This document shows, in pieces, positions 1 to 7,633 of a stretch of 31,084 nt of DNA. This DNA comes from JAAETI01 sp965368515 (GTDB lineage Bacteria > Actinomycetota > Acidimicrobiia > Spongiisociales > UBA5794), in assembly GCA_965368515.1 (NCBI GenBank), contig CBDUNF010000017.1, positions 1-31,084 of the forward strand. The letters are read 5' to 3'. Position 1 is the stretch's first letter; each line of letters starts with the position of its first letter. The notes below the pieces were generated by a model. That model had not been told where the DNA came from. It saw only the letters and a list, made by a program, of their open reading frames with translations, and did no database searches. The position numbers were made by a program, and so were the translations under genes.

Positions 1-8
1 GAACATCA

Positions 9-38
9 TTGTGCCCGGGCCTTGCGGCCCGGGCACAA
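9..38 (-). terminator. Rho-independent-type hairpin after the lipoprotein gene
   Basis: A perfect 13-bp inverted repeat (TTGTGCCCGGGCC / GGCCCGGGCACAA) with a 4-nt loop sits about 20 nt past the stop codon of the minus-strand lipoprotein gene. No clear U-tract follows on the minus strand, so it may act as a bidirectional or 3'-end-stabilising hairpin. The stem itself is unmistakable. Confidence 0.7.
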
Positions 39-58
39 TCTCGGTGGGTGGTCTCTGC

Positions 59-1912
59 CTAACTTGCGATTGCGGTGCCGACGAGAGTGCCGGGGGAGTA
101 GGCGTCCGCGCCGTACAACCCGTAGACATCGTCTCCGTCGGCGGTCCCCTCGAAGAAGACGTTGTACTCCTGACCGGCGACCAGATCGGGCGACGAGAAC
201 ACGATCACCGAGAAGCTGTTGCTGGCCTCGAAGGTGACCACGCCTTCACCATCGGATGCTTCGATGTGAACCAGGGTTCCCGCTGCGATTATCGAGTCGG
301 TTGTCAGATACATGGATGCCTGCGAACCGGCGTCGATTGCCTCGGACGTCATCCCATCGATTGTGGTGCCGATCAGCGTGCCGCCGTTCATTTCGAAGCT
401 GCCGTTGAAGTCCACAGAGCAGTCCCGGCCGCTGGTGGGTCCATCGATCGTGACGGTTCCGCCGTTCATCGTGACGTAGCCGTTGGAGTCGATCCCATCA
501 CCACCGGCGTTGATGTAGATCAGGCCGCCGTTGATGTAGAGGTAGAACTCGCCCGGGGTCTCCACGGGAGCGCCGCCTCCGGGGCCGCCACCAACAGCAC
601 CGCCGCCACCGGGTCCGCGGAAGGTGTCCTGGCCGGTCGCTCCAACAGCATTCGTGGTGCCGGAGCCGTCCACGCCACCTGCGACGTTCAAGCCGTCATC
701 CGACGCAATGATCGAGATGTCGCCTCCGTTGATGGTGACGATCGTTCCCTCGATGCCTTCGTACGACCGGACAACATCGAGTGTGCCACCGTTGACCTCG
801 ACCGTCTCGTCGGCGTGTACCGCATCGTCGCCGGTCGAGATTTCGAACAGGCCATCGTTGATGACAACCGAAACGTTCGAATGGATGGCGTCGTCGGCGG
901 CATCTATGGAGAAGGTGCCCCCTTCGATGACGACGCTCGCGGCACCCTTGACCGCCTTGGCGGAATCGTCCACCGCCACGGTTGCCGAACTGCCGCCGCC
1001 CGCGGAGATGGTGAAGTCGCCGCCTGTAATGACGACGTCGGTAGCCGCCTGGATGGCGTCGCCGCCGACATTCAGGTTGACGATGCCTGCGGTGATTGTG
1101 ATGTACCCCTTGGTTTCATCCTCGTCGTTGTCGGCTTTGATTCCGTCGCCGCCTGACGTGATGTCCAGGGTCGCATCGTTGACCACTACGTAGTCCTTGC
1201 CGCGGATGCCGTCATCGGCGGCAACAACGGTGATGTCGCCGCTATCGATAACGAGGCCATCCTTGCTGGCAATACCATCGTTGTAGTTGCCAAAGACCAT
1301 CAACGAACCGTCGCCCGAGATCGACAGATCAGCCGCGCTGTACAGCGCAGCATTGGGCTCAGTTTCACCCTCAGCGAGCACATATGCGGTTCCGTCGGTC
1401 AACGTGTTGGTGCTGCCGTCTGCCAGAATCACGATGGCCTTCTCGGCACTCATCACTGCGATCGCCGCACCGTCGGAGTTGGTAATGGTGGCATCGTCCA
1501 GAACGATCTGCACAACTGCGTCGTCACCGGCGTCGACAATGAGCTGGCCTTCGGTGACTGTTCCGGCAACGAGATAGGTACCGGCCGCGGTGATCGTTGC
1601 CGTAGTGCCGTCAACGTCAACCGAATTCGAGTCTGCGGTGATGGTGTCTCCGAGCGATATCGCGGCTGCTTCTGCTTCGTCGTAGACGTAGTCGTCCGCG
1701 TTGTCGTGATCGGCGGTGTTCTCTTCGATGGTGGCAGCTGCGGCAACCGATCCCACCACAGCGCTGTCGGCGGCGGTGTCCGCAACCGCCACTGCTGCAT
1801 CGCCGGCGGCGACAATGTCGTCGCCGCTTGCGGTGCTGTCGGCGTTGCTGCACCCTGCAAGCATCGACAGGACGAGCGCTGCAGAGACCGCGAGTGTTGT
1901 CCTTTTCTCCAT
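59..1912 (-). CDS. Carbohydrate-binding-domain (DUF4353/Cthe_2159-like) beta-helix lipoprotein
   Basis: Predicted surface lipoprotein of 617 aa. The N-terminus is a lipoprotein signal peptide with lipobox LAGC (Cys21), followed by an Ala/Asp-rich spacer. From about residue 90 to 560 it is built of repeated strands of the type GGxxxIxAxDDGI / NGGxxxIxAGDDAI, giving the regular Asp-rich turns of a right-handed parallel beta-helix. This matches the DUF4353 carbohydrate-binding family, whose studied member Cthe_2159 binds polygalacturonate and cellulose; the ligand here is unknown. A Gly/Pro-rich loop (GPGGGGAVGGGPGGG) interrupts the helix near residue 440. The start has an AAAGGA Shine-Dalgarno. 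The gene lies downstream of the VTC/DUF4956 pair but behind a terminator, with its own promoter of matching design, so it is probably a separate unit of one regulon. Confidence 0.85.
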   Translation of the reverse strand: MEKRTTLAVSAALVLSMLAGCSNADSTASGDDIVAAGDAAVAVADTAADSAVVGSVAAAATIEENTADHDNADDYVYDEAEAAAISLGDTITADSNSVDVDGTTATITAAGTYLVAGTVTEGQLIVDAGDDAVVQIVLDDATITNSDGAAIAVMSAEKAIVILADGSTNTLTDGTAYVLAEGETEPNAALYSAADLSISGDGSLMVFGNYNDGIASKDGLVIDSGDITVVAADDGIRGKDYVVVNDATLDITSGGDGIKADNDEDETKGYITITAGIVNLNVGGDAIQAATDVVITGGDFTISAGGGSSATVAVDDSAKAVKGAASVVIEGGTFSIDAADDAIHSNVSVVINDGLFEISTGDDAVHADETVEVNGGTLDVVRSYEGIEGTIVTINGGDISIIASDDGLNVAGGVDGSGTTNAVGATGQDTFRGPGGGGAVGGGPGGGAPVETPGEFYLYINGGLIYINAGGDGIDSNGYVTMNGGTVTIDGPTSGRDCSVDFNGSFEMNGGTLIGTTIDGMTSEAIDAGSQASMYLTTDSIIAAGTLVHIEASDGEGVVTFEASNSFSVIVFSSPDLVAGQEYNVFFEGTADGDDVYGLYGADAYSPGTLVGTAIAS

Positions 1913-1962
1913 GTCATTTCCTTTGATTGCGGGTCACGAGGACCGCTTCTTGAACTGCTTCC

Positions 1963-1994
1963 AACGTATGTCTTCTCCCTGGGAGGTTGCTGGG
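1963..1994 (-). promoter_or_regulatory. Tandem 11-bp operator plus -10 box of the lipoprotein gene
   Basis: Read on the minus strand: CCCAG, 6 nt, CCCAGG, 9 nt, TACGTT. The two CCCAG half-sites are exactly 11 bp apart (one helical turn), the usual geometry for OmpR-family response-regulator dimers. TACGTT fits an actinobacterial TAnnnT -10 box. The same arrangement, with identical spacings, precedes the DUF4956 gene at 3562-3593. The binding protein is not encoded in the window. Confidence 0.6.
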
Positions 1995-2032
1995 AGCAGT
2001 CTTTGCGTTGTCTGAGAACTCGAATGCAAGAA

Positions 2033-2064
2033 AGAAGGACCCGGCGTTGCTGCCGGGTCCTTCT
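2033..2064 (-). terminator. Terminator after the VTC-domain gene
   Basis: Perfect 13-bp stem (AGAAGGACCCGGC / GCCGGGTCCTTCT) with a 6-nt loop. On the minus strand it is followed by TTTCTTGC, a short U-rich tail. It sits about 30 nt past the VTC stop codon and separates that operon from the lipoprotein gene. Confidence 0.8.
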
Positions 2065-2093
2065 ATGGAGGGGAAGAAATGAACGTCGCTATC

Positions 2094-2930
2094 TCATGAT
2101 CCAACCGCCTTCAGGAATGGGACCGGCCGATCCGAGCCGCTTGTGTTGCGAATGTCGAGCAAGTCGCGGGAACCGCTCTCGGGCTGCCAGGCGAAATAGG
2201 TGCGGAGGACACGATTCCACTTGTTCGCCGGCAAGCCGGGGGTAGTGGCGGCGAGACCGGTGCAGAACTTGCTGATCTTCGTTGGACGCCTCTTCTCCCT
2301 CCATAGGAAGTGATCTGTCGCACAAGGTTTCCCGGACGTCTTCGTTTCTATGATCGCCATCCCCGGCAGAGACACGATCGAACCGTCGGCGGCCTCACAC
2401 TGGAGATTGGTGTCGATCGTGATTCTGCTCGCAGACCCGGTCTCGAGCAGGGTCGTGCGGCTGTACCGAGTCGTCAGCGCTGGCTGGAGCTGCCTACTCA
2501 CCGGAGCGATCGTCTCAAATCCGTCGATGAACTCCAGCGCTTCGTCGTCGAGGAGCGCCTTGTGTTGCACGTCGTAAGGCAGGCGATGCTTCTCGGTGAG
2601 ACCGCGTCGTTCCCTGGTCTTGACCTCGAGGGAGCACAAGCCACTGTCGAGATAGGACCGGGTGCGGACCTTGAACCTGCGGCGCCGCTTGTGGGCGGCA
2701 TCCAGGTAGGAGATGCGGTCCGGTGTGTCGAAGTACACCGACTCGTAGCGGAAGCTGCGGAGCCCTTCGATCTCCAGGACTCGCAAGTTGCCCTGAGCGA
2801 TGAGTTGTCTAGCCAATGCCAACGGCACGATGTACTTACGATCTTTGCGAGTGAGCAGAGATGCGGTCCCGTTCAGCTCGTCGAGTCCGACCGCAGCCAG
2901 TTCATTGAGAGGCAATGCGACGTGTTTCAT
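2094..2930 (-). CDS. VTC-domain (polyphosphate polymerase-like) protein
   Basis: 278 aa, soluble, no signal peptide. It carries the VTC domain signature of the triphosphate-tunnel fold: RKDRKY (28-33), RRFKVRTRSY (84-93) with LEVKTR (101-106), TRYSRTT (154-160), IIETKT (193-198) and KISKFCTG (218-225). These alternating basic and acidic strands line the tunnel that, in yeast Vtc4, makes polyphosphate from ATP. Bacterial VTC-domain proteins are mostly uncharacterised, so polyphosphate synthesis is an inference. Its ATG overlaps the stop of the upstream DUF4956 gene by 4 nt (ATGA), so the two are translationally coupled and the products probably form a membrane complex. The length is typical of the bacterial single-domain form. 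Confidence 0.88.
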   Translation of the reverse strand: MKHVALPLNELAAVGLDELNGTASLLTRKDRKYIVPLALARQLIAQGNLRVLEIEGLRSFRYESVYFDTPDRISYLDAAHKRRRRFKVRTRSYLDSGLCSLEVKTRERRGLTEKHRLPYDVQHKALLDDEALEFIDGFETIAPVSRQLQPALTTRYSRTTLLETGSASRITIDTNLQCEAADGSIVSLPGMAIIETKTSGKPCATDHFLWREKRRPTKISKFCTGLAATTPGLPANKWNRVLRTYFAWQPESGSRDLLDIRNTSGSDRPVPFLKAVGS

Positions 2931-3529
2931 CGTTCATCTCCGATTGCGACAGGGTCGGCGGCACCTTGCTCGTAGCGGGCGTTGGCTCGGGGAAGCTCGT
3001 AGCGGACGTCAACCGAAGTGGTGTCGTTGACGAGATCGACCTTGCGCACGTTGGCGTGATGGACCTTGGCATTGAGTAGGTTCTCGAGCCGCATGACCAA
3101 TGCTGTCTCATCCGTGTAGGCGGAATCGAGGTTGACGATCTGGTTCCGGTATTGGGGGAAAAGGGCCGGGTGATCGCCTACGTACAGAGCGGCGAGGATC
3201 GCTGCACTCATCACAGGTGTTGCCCAACTCAAGGATCCGCCGAGGCCGGCGAAGAGGCCAAGGGCAAGCGCACCGAAGTAGTACGCGATCTCGGTGTGAT
3301 CGAGCTCATCGGAGCGAAGGCGAATGATCGAGAGGATGCCGAAGAGTCCAAGTCCCAGGCCGGCGTTGATGGACGACGATGCCAAGACACTGGCCACGGC
3401 GGCAACACCGATATTGGCCGTCAGATAGGCGACAACCATGCTCTTGCGCCGATGACGGGGCCAGTAGAGACCGAACGTCAGGACGAGGATGGCGACCACG
3501 TCGATGAGGATGAGTACTGAAAGCGACAT
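2927..3529 (-). CDS. DUF4956 membrane protein, partner of the VTC protein
   Basis: About 200 aa with several N-terminal membrane segments (roughly residues 3-23, 33-70 and 85-115) and a C-terminal cytoplasmic domain. The segment GILSIIRLRSDEL followed by EIAYYFGALALGL is characteristic of DUF4956. From memory of the family, DUF4956 genes occur next to VTC-domain genes in many bacteria, where it is thought to supply the membrane part. Two ATGs are adjacent. The second (3529) is better spaced from the AGGAG Shine-Dalgarno (6 nt) than the first (3532, 3 nt). The gene overlaps the VTC start by 4 nt. The predicted transcription start is only about 20 nt upstream of the start codon. Confidence 0.85.
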   Translation of the reverse strand: MSLSVLILIDVVAILVLTFGLYWPRHRRKSMVVAYLTANIGVAAVASVLASSSINAGLGLGLFGILSIIRLRSDELDHTEIAYYFGALALGLFAGLGGSLSWATPVMSAAILAALYVGDHPALFPQYRNQIVNLDSAYTDETALVMRLENLLNAKVHHANVRKVDLVNDTTSVDVRYELPRANARYEQGAADPVAIGDER

Positions 3530-3561
3530 CATGTGCTCCTATTGCTTGTGCTTTGAACACA

Positions 3562-3593
3562 GTTGTATCGCTCGATCCTGGGGGTTTCCTGGG
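3562..3593 (-). promoter_or_regulatory. Tandem 11-bp operator plus -10 box of the DUF4956-VTC operon
   Basis: Read on the minus strand: CCCAG, 6 nt, CCCAGG, 9 nt, TACAAC. Half-site spacing (11 bp) and operator-to-hexamer spacing (9 nt) are identical to the lipoprotein promoter at 1963-1994, although the filler bases differ. The proximal half-site would cover the -35 region, which suggests activator-dependent transcription. Confidence 0.6.
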
Positions 3594-3640
3594 AACACCC
3601 TTAGGACCTTCTGAGACCCGACTCCGGAAGGGGGCCGGTT

Positions 3641-4126
3641 TTAGCTAGCCGGATCCTGCTGGCTTGCGTCGTAGGCGGCGGCGCAAGTCGCTACGTAGGC
3701 GACGGCGTCCGCGACCGGCAGCAGCCGTCCGGCTACGGCTTCCTGGCCGGGGAAGTCGGCCCGAAACTCGCTGACGAACTTGCGAATGCTCGCCTGGGCT
3801 GTGGCGAGGTCAGGATCTGGATCGCCGGGCAGGATCGCAAGCACGTTGTGGTCCGTTTCGCCACCTTCGGTCTGTTCGAGGAGCGCAATCGGCATGCACT
3901 CGACAAAGCTGCCCGTGGTGAAGGACTTGTCAGTGATGACGAAACAATCTGCCGCATCTCCATCCGGGGCGAGCGTACCGGGGACGAAGCCGTATGGGTA
4001 CGGGTACCTTGCGCCAACAGTCTCGGTACGAAGGACTTCCAAGGTGTCTTCGTTGTAGTGGTGCTTCGTGTCCGAACCCGCTTCGTTCTCGATGAAGATT
4101 CGGAGGCATGTATGTGTTGCTCTCAT
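3641..4126 (-). CDS. ppa: Inorganic pyrophosphatase family protein
   Basis: 161 aa, a length typical of family I soluble pyrophosphatases, which hydrolyse diphosphate to two phosphates. Visible signatures are FIENEAGSDTK near the N-terminus (Glu and Lys of the active site), YPYPYGFVPGT (41-51), and DGDAADCF (55-62), whose Asp55, Asp57 and Asp60 match the metal-binding D-x-D-x-x-D of E. coli PPase (D65, D67, D70). GGETDHNVLA corresponds to the next metal and lysine segment, but the equivalent of E. coli K104 is not obvious. It belongs to a divergent subgroup with Cys after the metal motif. It lies upstream of the DUF4956-VTC operon on the same strand with 108 nt between, so it is near the phosphate-polymer genes but separately expressed. 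The start is an ATG with AGAGG about 9 nt upstream. Confidence 0.85.
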   Translation of the reverse strand: MRATHTCLRIFIENEAGSDTKHHYNEDTLEVLRTETVGARYPYPYGFVPGTLAPDGDAADCFVITDKSFTTGSFVECMPIALLEQTEGGETDHNVLAILPGDPDPDLATAQASIRKFVSEFRADFPGQEAVAGRLLPVADAVAYVATCAAAYDASQQDPAS

Positions 4127-4317
4127 CGAGACGGACCTCTACTTTCTTGTGATTCCTCGCGTGCCAATTCTGGGAGGAGCGGATCGCTTGTGCGAATCGA
4201 TCATGGCAACGGCGTATGGCCTGCAATGTGACTCATTCTTGGTGGCGCCTCCCCACACCTTTGTTTGCAGGCGTAGCGTGAGAAACGTTGAGCAATCAGC
4301 TCAGCATCTAGGGTCTC

Positions 4318-4333
4318 GCGCTGAGAAGCGCGG
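4318..4333 (+). other. Small hairpin in the leader of the secreted-protein gene
   Basis: CGCGCT-GAGA-AGCGCG is a perfect 6-bp stem with a tetraloop, just before the GGGAGGGAAGG Shine-Dalgarno region. A second weak hairpin, TGAGC-AATCA-GCTCA, lies at 4290-4304. I see no known riboswitch class. The remaining sequence from 4127 to 4351 holds nothing else I can identify. Confidence 0.35.
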
Positions 4334-4351
4334 GAGGGAAGGTGGCCAACA

Positions 4352-5071
4352 ATGAAGAGAGTTTTCCTGACGGCAGCCCTGGCTTTGATGCTGTTCGTCG
4401 CGTCGGTCGGCGTGGCTGGGGCAACCAAGCCGCCAGCCGACGGTGCCGATCCGGCCGATGGACACAAGATCACCATCTGTCATGCGACTTCGTCGCTTTC
4501 GAACCCGTATGTCGAGATCACGATCGACGTTGCGGCTTGGAACGACCCAAGCGACCCGAAGCATCACGGCGATCATCATACGAGCACGAAAGACGGCGTT
4601 ACGTGGAGCGACTATGTGCTCGAGGAAGGCGGGGAGTGCGCGATCGATGAGCCACCACCACCGCCGCCTCCCCCGACCTCGTGTGATCTCGACTCCGATA
4701 TCGTGATTGACTTCAGTGGCGACAAACTGATTGCCTCCGATGGTCACCGGACACAAACCATCAGCGGTCTCAGTATCCCGGCCGGTCTCTACGCGGTTGT
4801 GCTCGGGTCGAGTGATGACCCTCATGACCTCCCGCAGCAGAACGAGCAGTGGCGGGCTCTCTTTGGCGGGTCCACCTATAGCAACTACGCCCCGGACCTT
4901 CCGGACGGCTGGCCTGCTGGGGTTCTCCAGGAGACCTACGTAGGAGACGTGTTCCTTGGTTCAGCCGTGGACACGATTGTGGCTGAGCACTGGAGCGTCG
5001 CACAGACGTCGCTCTCGGCAGACAGTGTCATTCCCGAATGCATCGGTCTCACCATGGTTTCCAGTTCCTGA
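4352..5071 (+). CDS. Secreted protein of unknown function with ICHAT/NPYV motif
   Basis: 239 aa. The N-terminal signal peptide is MKRVFLTAALALMLFVASVG with cleavage likely near GATKP. Residues about 35-90 contain HKITICHATSS..NPYVEIT followed by a His/Asp-rich stretch (KHHGDHH) and a second Cys (EGGECAID). I recall this CHATxSxxNPYV segment from many exported actinobacterial proteins but cannot assign a named family. A run of eight prolines then links to a C-terminal domain of about 125 aa with two Cys that could form one disulfide. The function is unknown; an extracellular structural or binding role is only a guess. The gene is monocistronic and ends at a strong hairpin. Confidence 0.75.
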   Translation: MKRVFLTAALALMLFVASVGVAGATKPPADGADPADGHKITICHATSSLSNPYVEITIDVAAWNDPSDPKHHGDHHTSTKDGVTWSDYVLEEGGECAIDEPPPPPPPPTSCDLDSDIVIDFSGDKLIASDGHRTQTISGLSIPAGLYAVVLGSSDDPHDLPQQNEQWRALFGGSTYSNYAPDLPDGWPAGVLQETYVGDVFLGSAVDTIVAEHWSVAQTSLSADSVIPECIGLTMVSSS

Positions 5072-5088
5072 TCTAAACCGATGAAGAC

Positions 5089-5120
5089 AGGGCGGGTAAT
5101 GGGGAAACGCTACCCGCCCT
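5089..5120 (+). terminator. Terminator after the secreted-protein gene
   Basis: Stem AGGGCGGGTA / TACCCGCCCT with a 12-nt loop, followed by CTTCC. It lies 18 nt past the stop codon at 5071. Confidence 0.7.
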
Positions 5121-5172
5121 CTTCCTAGATGTCCCTACTTCAGTGCACCTCACGGGTGAGCCCGAAGCGCGG

Positions 5173-5199
5173 CTGAGCCCCCGACCGTCGGGGGCTCAG
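5173..5199 (-). terminator. Hairpin after the YciI-like gene
   Basis: Perfect 12-bp stem CTGAGCCCCCGA / TCGGGGGCTCAG with a 3-nt loop, 24 nt beyond the stop of the minus-strand gene at 5223. There is no U-tract, so it may be a bidirectional insulator between the two convergent genes. Confidence 0.65.
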
Positions 5200-5222
5200 T
5201 GCGGTTAGGGGTTTGGTCGTGG

Positions 5223-5537
5223 CTACATGTCGAGTGCTTCAGCCACCTCAACGGAACCGCCACCCACCAGGATCGGGCAACTCTTGGCTAGGGCGACCGC
5301 GGCATCCAGCGAGGCAGCTTCGACCAGGCTGTAGCCGCTGGCCGGGTTGGCGCCACCACCTTCTGTTGTTGACCCGTCGGAATTGATGGTGGTGGCAGCG
5401 CCGAACGGGTTGCCCGGATCGGTGAGCGCCGATCCCAGACCCTCCATCCATGCGCCCCAGGCAGCCATGACCTTGGCTCCCTCCTCTTCGCTCTCCGGCA
5501 TCGAGCCGCCGTGAAAGACCAATGCGAACTTCGCCAT
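5223..5537 (-). CDS. YciI-like (YCII/DGPF-related) protein
   Basis: 104 aa, starting MAKFALVFHGG. The start at 5537 has a strong GGAGGG Shine-Dalgarno 7-8 nt upstream; a longer frame to 5618 lacks one. The pattern is an N-terminal beta strand, an acidic helix (PESEEEGAKVMAAWGAWMEG), a central segment ending in a Gly-rich hairpin (TTEGGGANPASGYSLVEA) and a helix with DAAVALAKSCPI. This matches the small ferredoxin-like YciI/DGPF fold found in many actinobacteria. The biochemical function is unknown. Some relatives are fused to or encoded beside ECF sigma factors, but none adjoins this copy. Confidence 0.8.
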   Translation of the reverse strand: MAKFALVFHGGSMPESEEEGAKVMAAWGAWMEGLGSALTDPGNPFGAATTINSDGSTTEGGGANPASGYSLVEAASLDAAVALAKSCPILVGGGSVEVAEALDM

Positions 5538-5744
5538 GTTGTGTTCCCTCCGTCTCGGGATGGCGGGGTTCGCCTTCCCTTCACCAATACGACGAACGGA
5601 AACAACGAGATTCGACACCGCGGCTGAGGATTCTCTCGATTGTCGGCATAGCGTGCTCCGCCCACCACTTTCGGTTTTCGTGTGCTAGAACTTGCTGCAA
5701 TGCCCGGAGCTTCGCCCGGGCTCGATTGGGGAGGGGAATACCTT

Positions 5745-7526
5745 ATGTACACACCTGTTGGTTACGCCGCGCTCGGGGGCTCCCGGCGTAAGAACCGTCT
5801 TCGAGTTCTTGCGCTGTTGGCCGCCTTCGTCATGGCGATTACATCCTTTGCGCTGCAGGCCGATCCGGCCGCGGCGACCAGGCCGAAAGCACCGGGTCGG
5901 CTCGTTCCGATCCAGTTGCTTGCCTTTAACGACTACCACGGCCACATAGAGCCGACCACACCGGCGCCGATCGATGGCGTTGCGGTGGGTGGCGGCGAGT
6001 ACCTGTCTGCCAAGCTCAAGGAACTCCGTGACGGCAACAAGTTCAGCGTCACCGTTGCTGCCGGGGACCTCATTGGCGGGTCGCCTGCGTTCTCGGGGCT
6101 GTTCCACGACGAGCCGTCGGTCGAGTCGCTCAATGCGATGGGGCTGGACTTCTCGGGCGTGGGCAATCACGAGTTCGATGAAGGCGTCACCGAGTTGCTT
6201 CGTATGCAGCGTGGTGGCTGTCACCCGGTTGATGGGTGCTACTTCGAGCAGGATCCGTACTCGGGCGCTGACTTCCGTTGGCTTTCGGCCAATGTCGTCA
6301 ATGATGACGGGGATACTCCGTTGCCGCCCTACTGGGTCAAGAACTTCCTAGACGTCAAGGTCGGGTTCATCGGGATGACTCTCGAAGCCACCGACACTCT
6401 GGTCGCAGCAGCCGGAATCGAAGGATGGAACTTCCTCGACGAGGCCGAGACCGCTAACGCACTAGTTCCGGAATTGAAGGCGCAGGGCGTGGAAGTCATC
6501 GTCGTTCTCCTCCATGAGGGTGGGTCACAGACGCCGCCTCCGGGAGACATCGATGCTTGCTCCGGTATCTCAGGTCCGATTGTTGCCATCAACGATGCGC
6601 TTGATCCCGAGATCGACGTGTTGATCACAGGACATACCCATCTGCCGTACAACTGCAAGCTCGACGATGCCAACGGCAACCCGCGTATCGTCACCAGTGC
6701 GTATTCGCACGGCCGGGTGGTCTCCGAGATCGACCTCATCATCGATACCCGGACCAACGATGTGAATCGTCGTCTCAGCAGCGCAACCAACCACATCGTC
6801 GACCAGGCTGTGCTCACCCCGGATGCCGCAGTGACGGCGATCATCGACAAGTGGCAGCCGCTCGTCGATGCAGCGGGTAGCACACCGATCGGAACCATCA
6901 CCGAGACCATATTCCGCGGGGGCGATCCGGCCGGATCTGATCGAGGTGTCGAATCGGCGGCCGGCAACCTGGTTGCTGATGCCCAACTATGGGCAACCTC
7001 CGCAAATGGCGCCGATGTTGCGTTCATGAACCCGGGCGGAGTTCGCTCCGATCTGACGTACGAAGAGTCTGACGGTGAGGGTGACGGTGTTGTCACCTTC
7101 GGTGAGGCGTTCACGTTCCAGCCGTTTGGGAACACGCTCGTCACCTACCCGATGACGGGTGCACACATCGTGTCGGTTCTAGAAGAGCAGTGTCAGCCTG
7201 CGGGCTCGAGTCGTGCGTTCCTCCACCTTGGAGTGTCGGACGGGTTCACCTATGACCTGGAGAAGACAATCGACGGCAATGGAGACTGCTCCTCGGTGAC
7301 GGTGAGCAACATCATGCTGAACGGTGTGGCCCTGGACACGGGCGCTACGTACAACGTGACGGTCAACAGCTTCCTTGCCGATGGTGGCGACAACTTCGGC
7401 ACATTCGCCACGATTACGGCGGCCCGTCTCGACGGTGGTATCGACCTGCAAGCGCTGGTCAACTACCTGGGGACGTTCAGCCCGGTTGCTCCTCCGAGCA
7501 TCGATCGAGTGAACGAACTGAACTAG
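5745..7526 (+). CDS. Secreted bifunctional metallophosphatase / 5'-nucleotidase (UshA/YfkN type)
   Basis: 593 aa from the ATG at 5745, chosen because GGGAGGGGA lies 7 nt upstream. A long signal peptide ends near AAATRP (about residue 45). The N-terminal calcineurin-like domain shows FNDYHGH (61-67), GDLIGGSP, GNHEFDEG, a VLLHEGG histidine and GHTHLPYNC. These are the five metal-binding blocks of a dinuclear phosphoesterase. The C-terminal 5'-nucleotidase domain shows AAGNLVADA, MNPGGVRSDL, FGEAFTFQPFGNTL and NSFLADGGDNF, which form the nucleoside-binding half. It should hydrolyse extracellular nucleotides, or related UDP-sugars or cyclic nucleotides, to release phosphate and nucleoside. It is monocistronic with its own terminator. 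A 6-bp hairpin (5702-5721) precedes the ribosome-binding site. Confidence 0.92.
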   Translation: MYTPVGYAALGGSRRKNRLRVLALLAAFVMAITSFALQADPAAATRPKAPGRLVPIQLLAFNDYHGHIEPTTPAPIDGVAVGGGEYLSAKLKELRDGNKFSVTVAAGDLIGGSPAFSGLFHDEPSVESLNAMGLDFSGVGNHEFDEGVTELLRMQRGGCHPVDGCYFEQDPYSGADFRWLSANVVNDDGDTPLPPYWVKNFLDVKVGFIGMTLEATDTLVAAAGIEGWNFLDEAETANALVPELKAQGVEVIVVLLHEGGSQTPPPGDIDACSGISGPIVAINDALDPEIDVLITGHTHLPYNCKLDDANGNPRIVTSAYSHGRVVSEIDLIIDTRTNDVNRRLSSATNHIVDQAVLTPDAAVTAIIDKWQPLVDAAGSTPIGTITETIFRGGDPAGSDRGVESAAGNLVADAQLWATSANGADVAFMNPGGVRSDLTYEESDGEGDGVVTFGEAFTFQPFGNTLVTYPMTGAHIVSVLEEQCQPAGSSRAFLHLGVSDGFTYDLEKTIDGNGDCSSVTVSNIMLNGVALDTGATYNVTVNSFLADGGDNFGTFATITAARLDGGIDLQALVNYLGTFSPVAPPSIDRVNELN

Positions 7527-7552
7527 CCGAAGCGGACGAAAGCTGACGGAGC

Positions 7553-7581
7553 CGGGCCCGGCCCTCACGGGGTCGGGCCCG
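7553..7581 (+). terminator. Terminator after the nucleotidase gene
   Basis: Strong GC-rich stem CGGGCCCGGCCC / GGGTCGGGCCCG (one G-U pair) with a short loop, 27 nt past the nucleotidase stop. It lies between convergent genes and can serve both. Confidence 0.7.
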
Positions 7582-7633
7582 AGCGCGTCGAATCGACTCT
7601 CCCCATCGCCCGGTGCAGGAATGCGGCCGCGCG

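Noticed and set aside
11..1156. Long plus-strand open frame opposite the lipoprotein gene
   Set aside because: It is antisense to a gene with lipobox, Shine-Dalgarno and clear beta-helix repeats; the frame is open only because of the repetitive GC-rich codons. The protein shows no family features.
4170..4180. CTGGGAGGAGC upstream of the pyrophosphatase gene, resembling one CCCAG operator half-site
   Set aside because: Only a single half-site, with no partner 11 bp away and no TAnnnT hexamer at the right spacing.
4127..4351. Possible riboswitch in the leader of the secreted-protein gene
   Set aside because: Two short hairpins are present, but no conserved core of the cyclic-di-AMP, cyclic-di-GMP or other classes could be found.
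6219..6226. TGTCACCC inside the nucleotidase gene, resembling the ECF -35
   Set aside because: No CGTC block at the 15-nt distance and it lies mid-gene.
6329..7144. Minus-strand open frame of 271 codons over the nucleotidase gene
   Set aside because: Antisense to the catalytic domains of a well-matched phosphoesterase; Ser/Thr/Pro-rich without a start signal.
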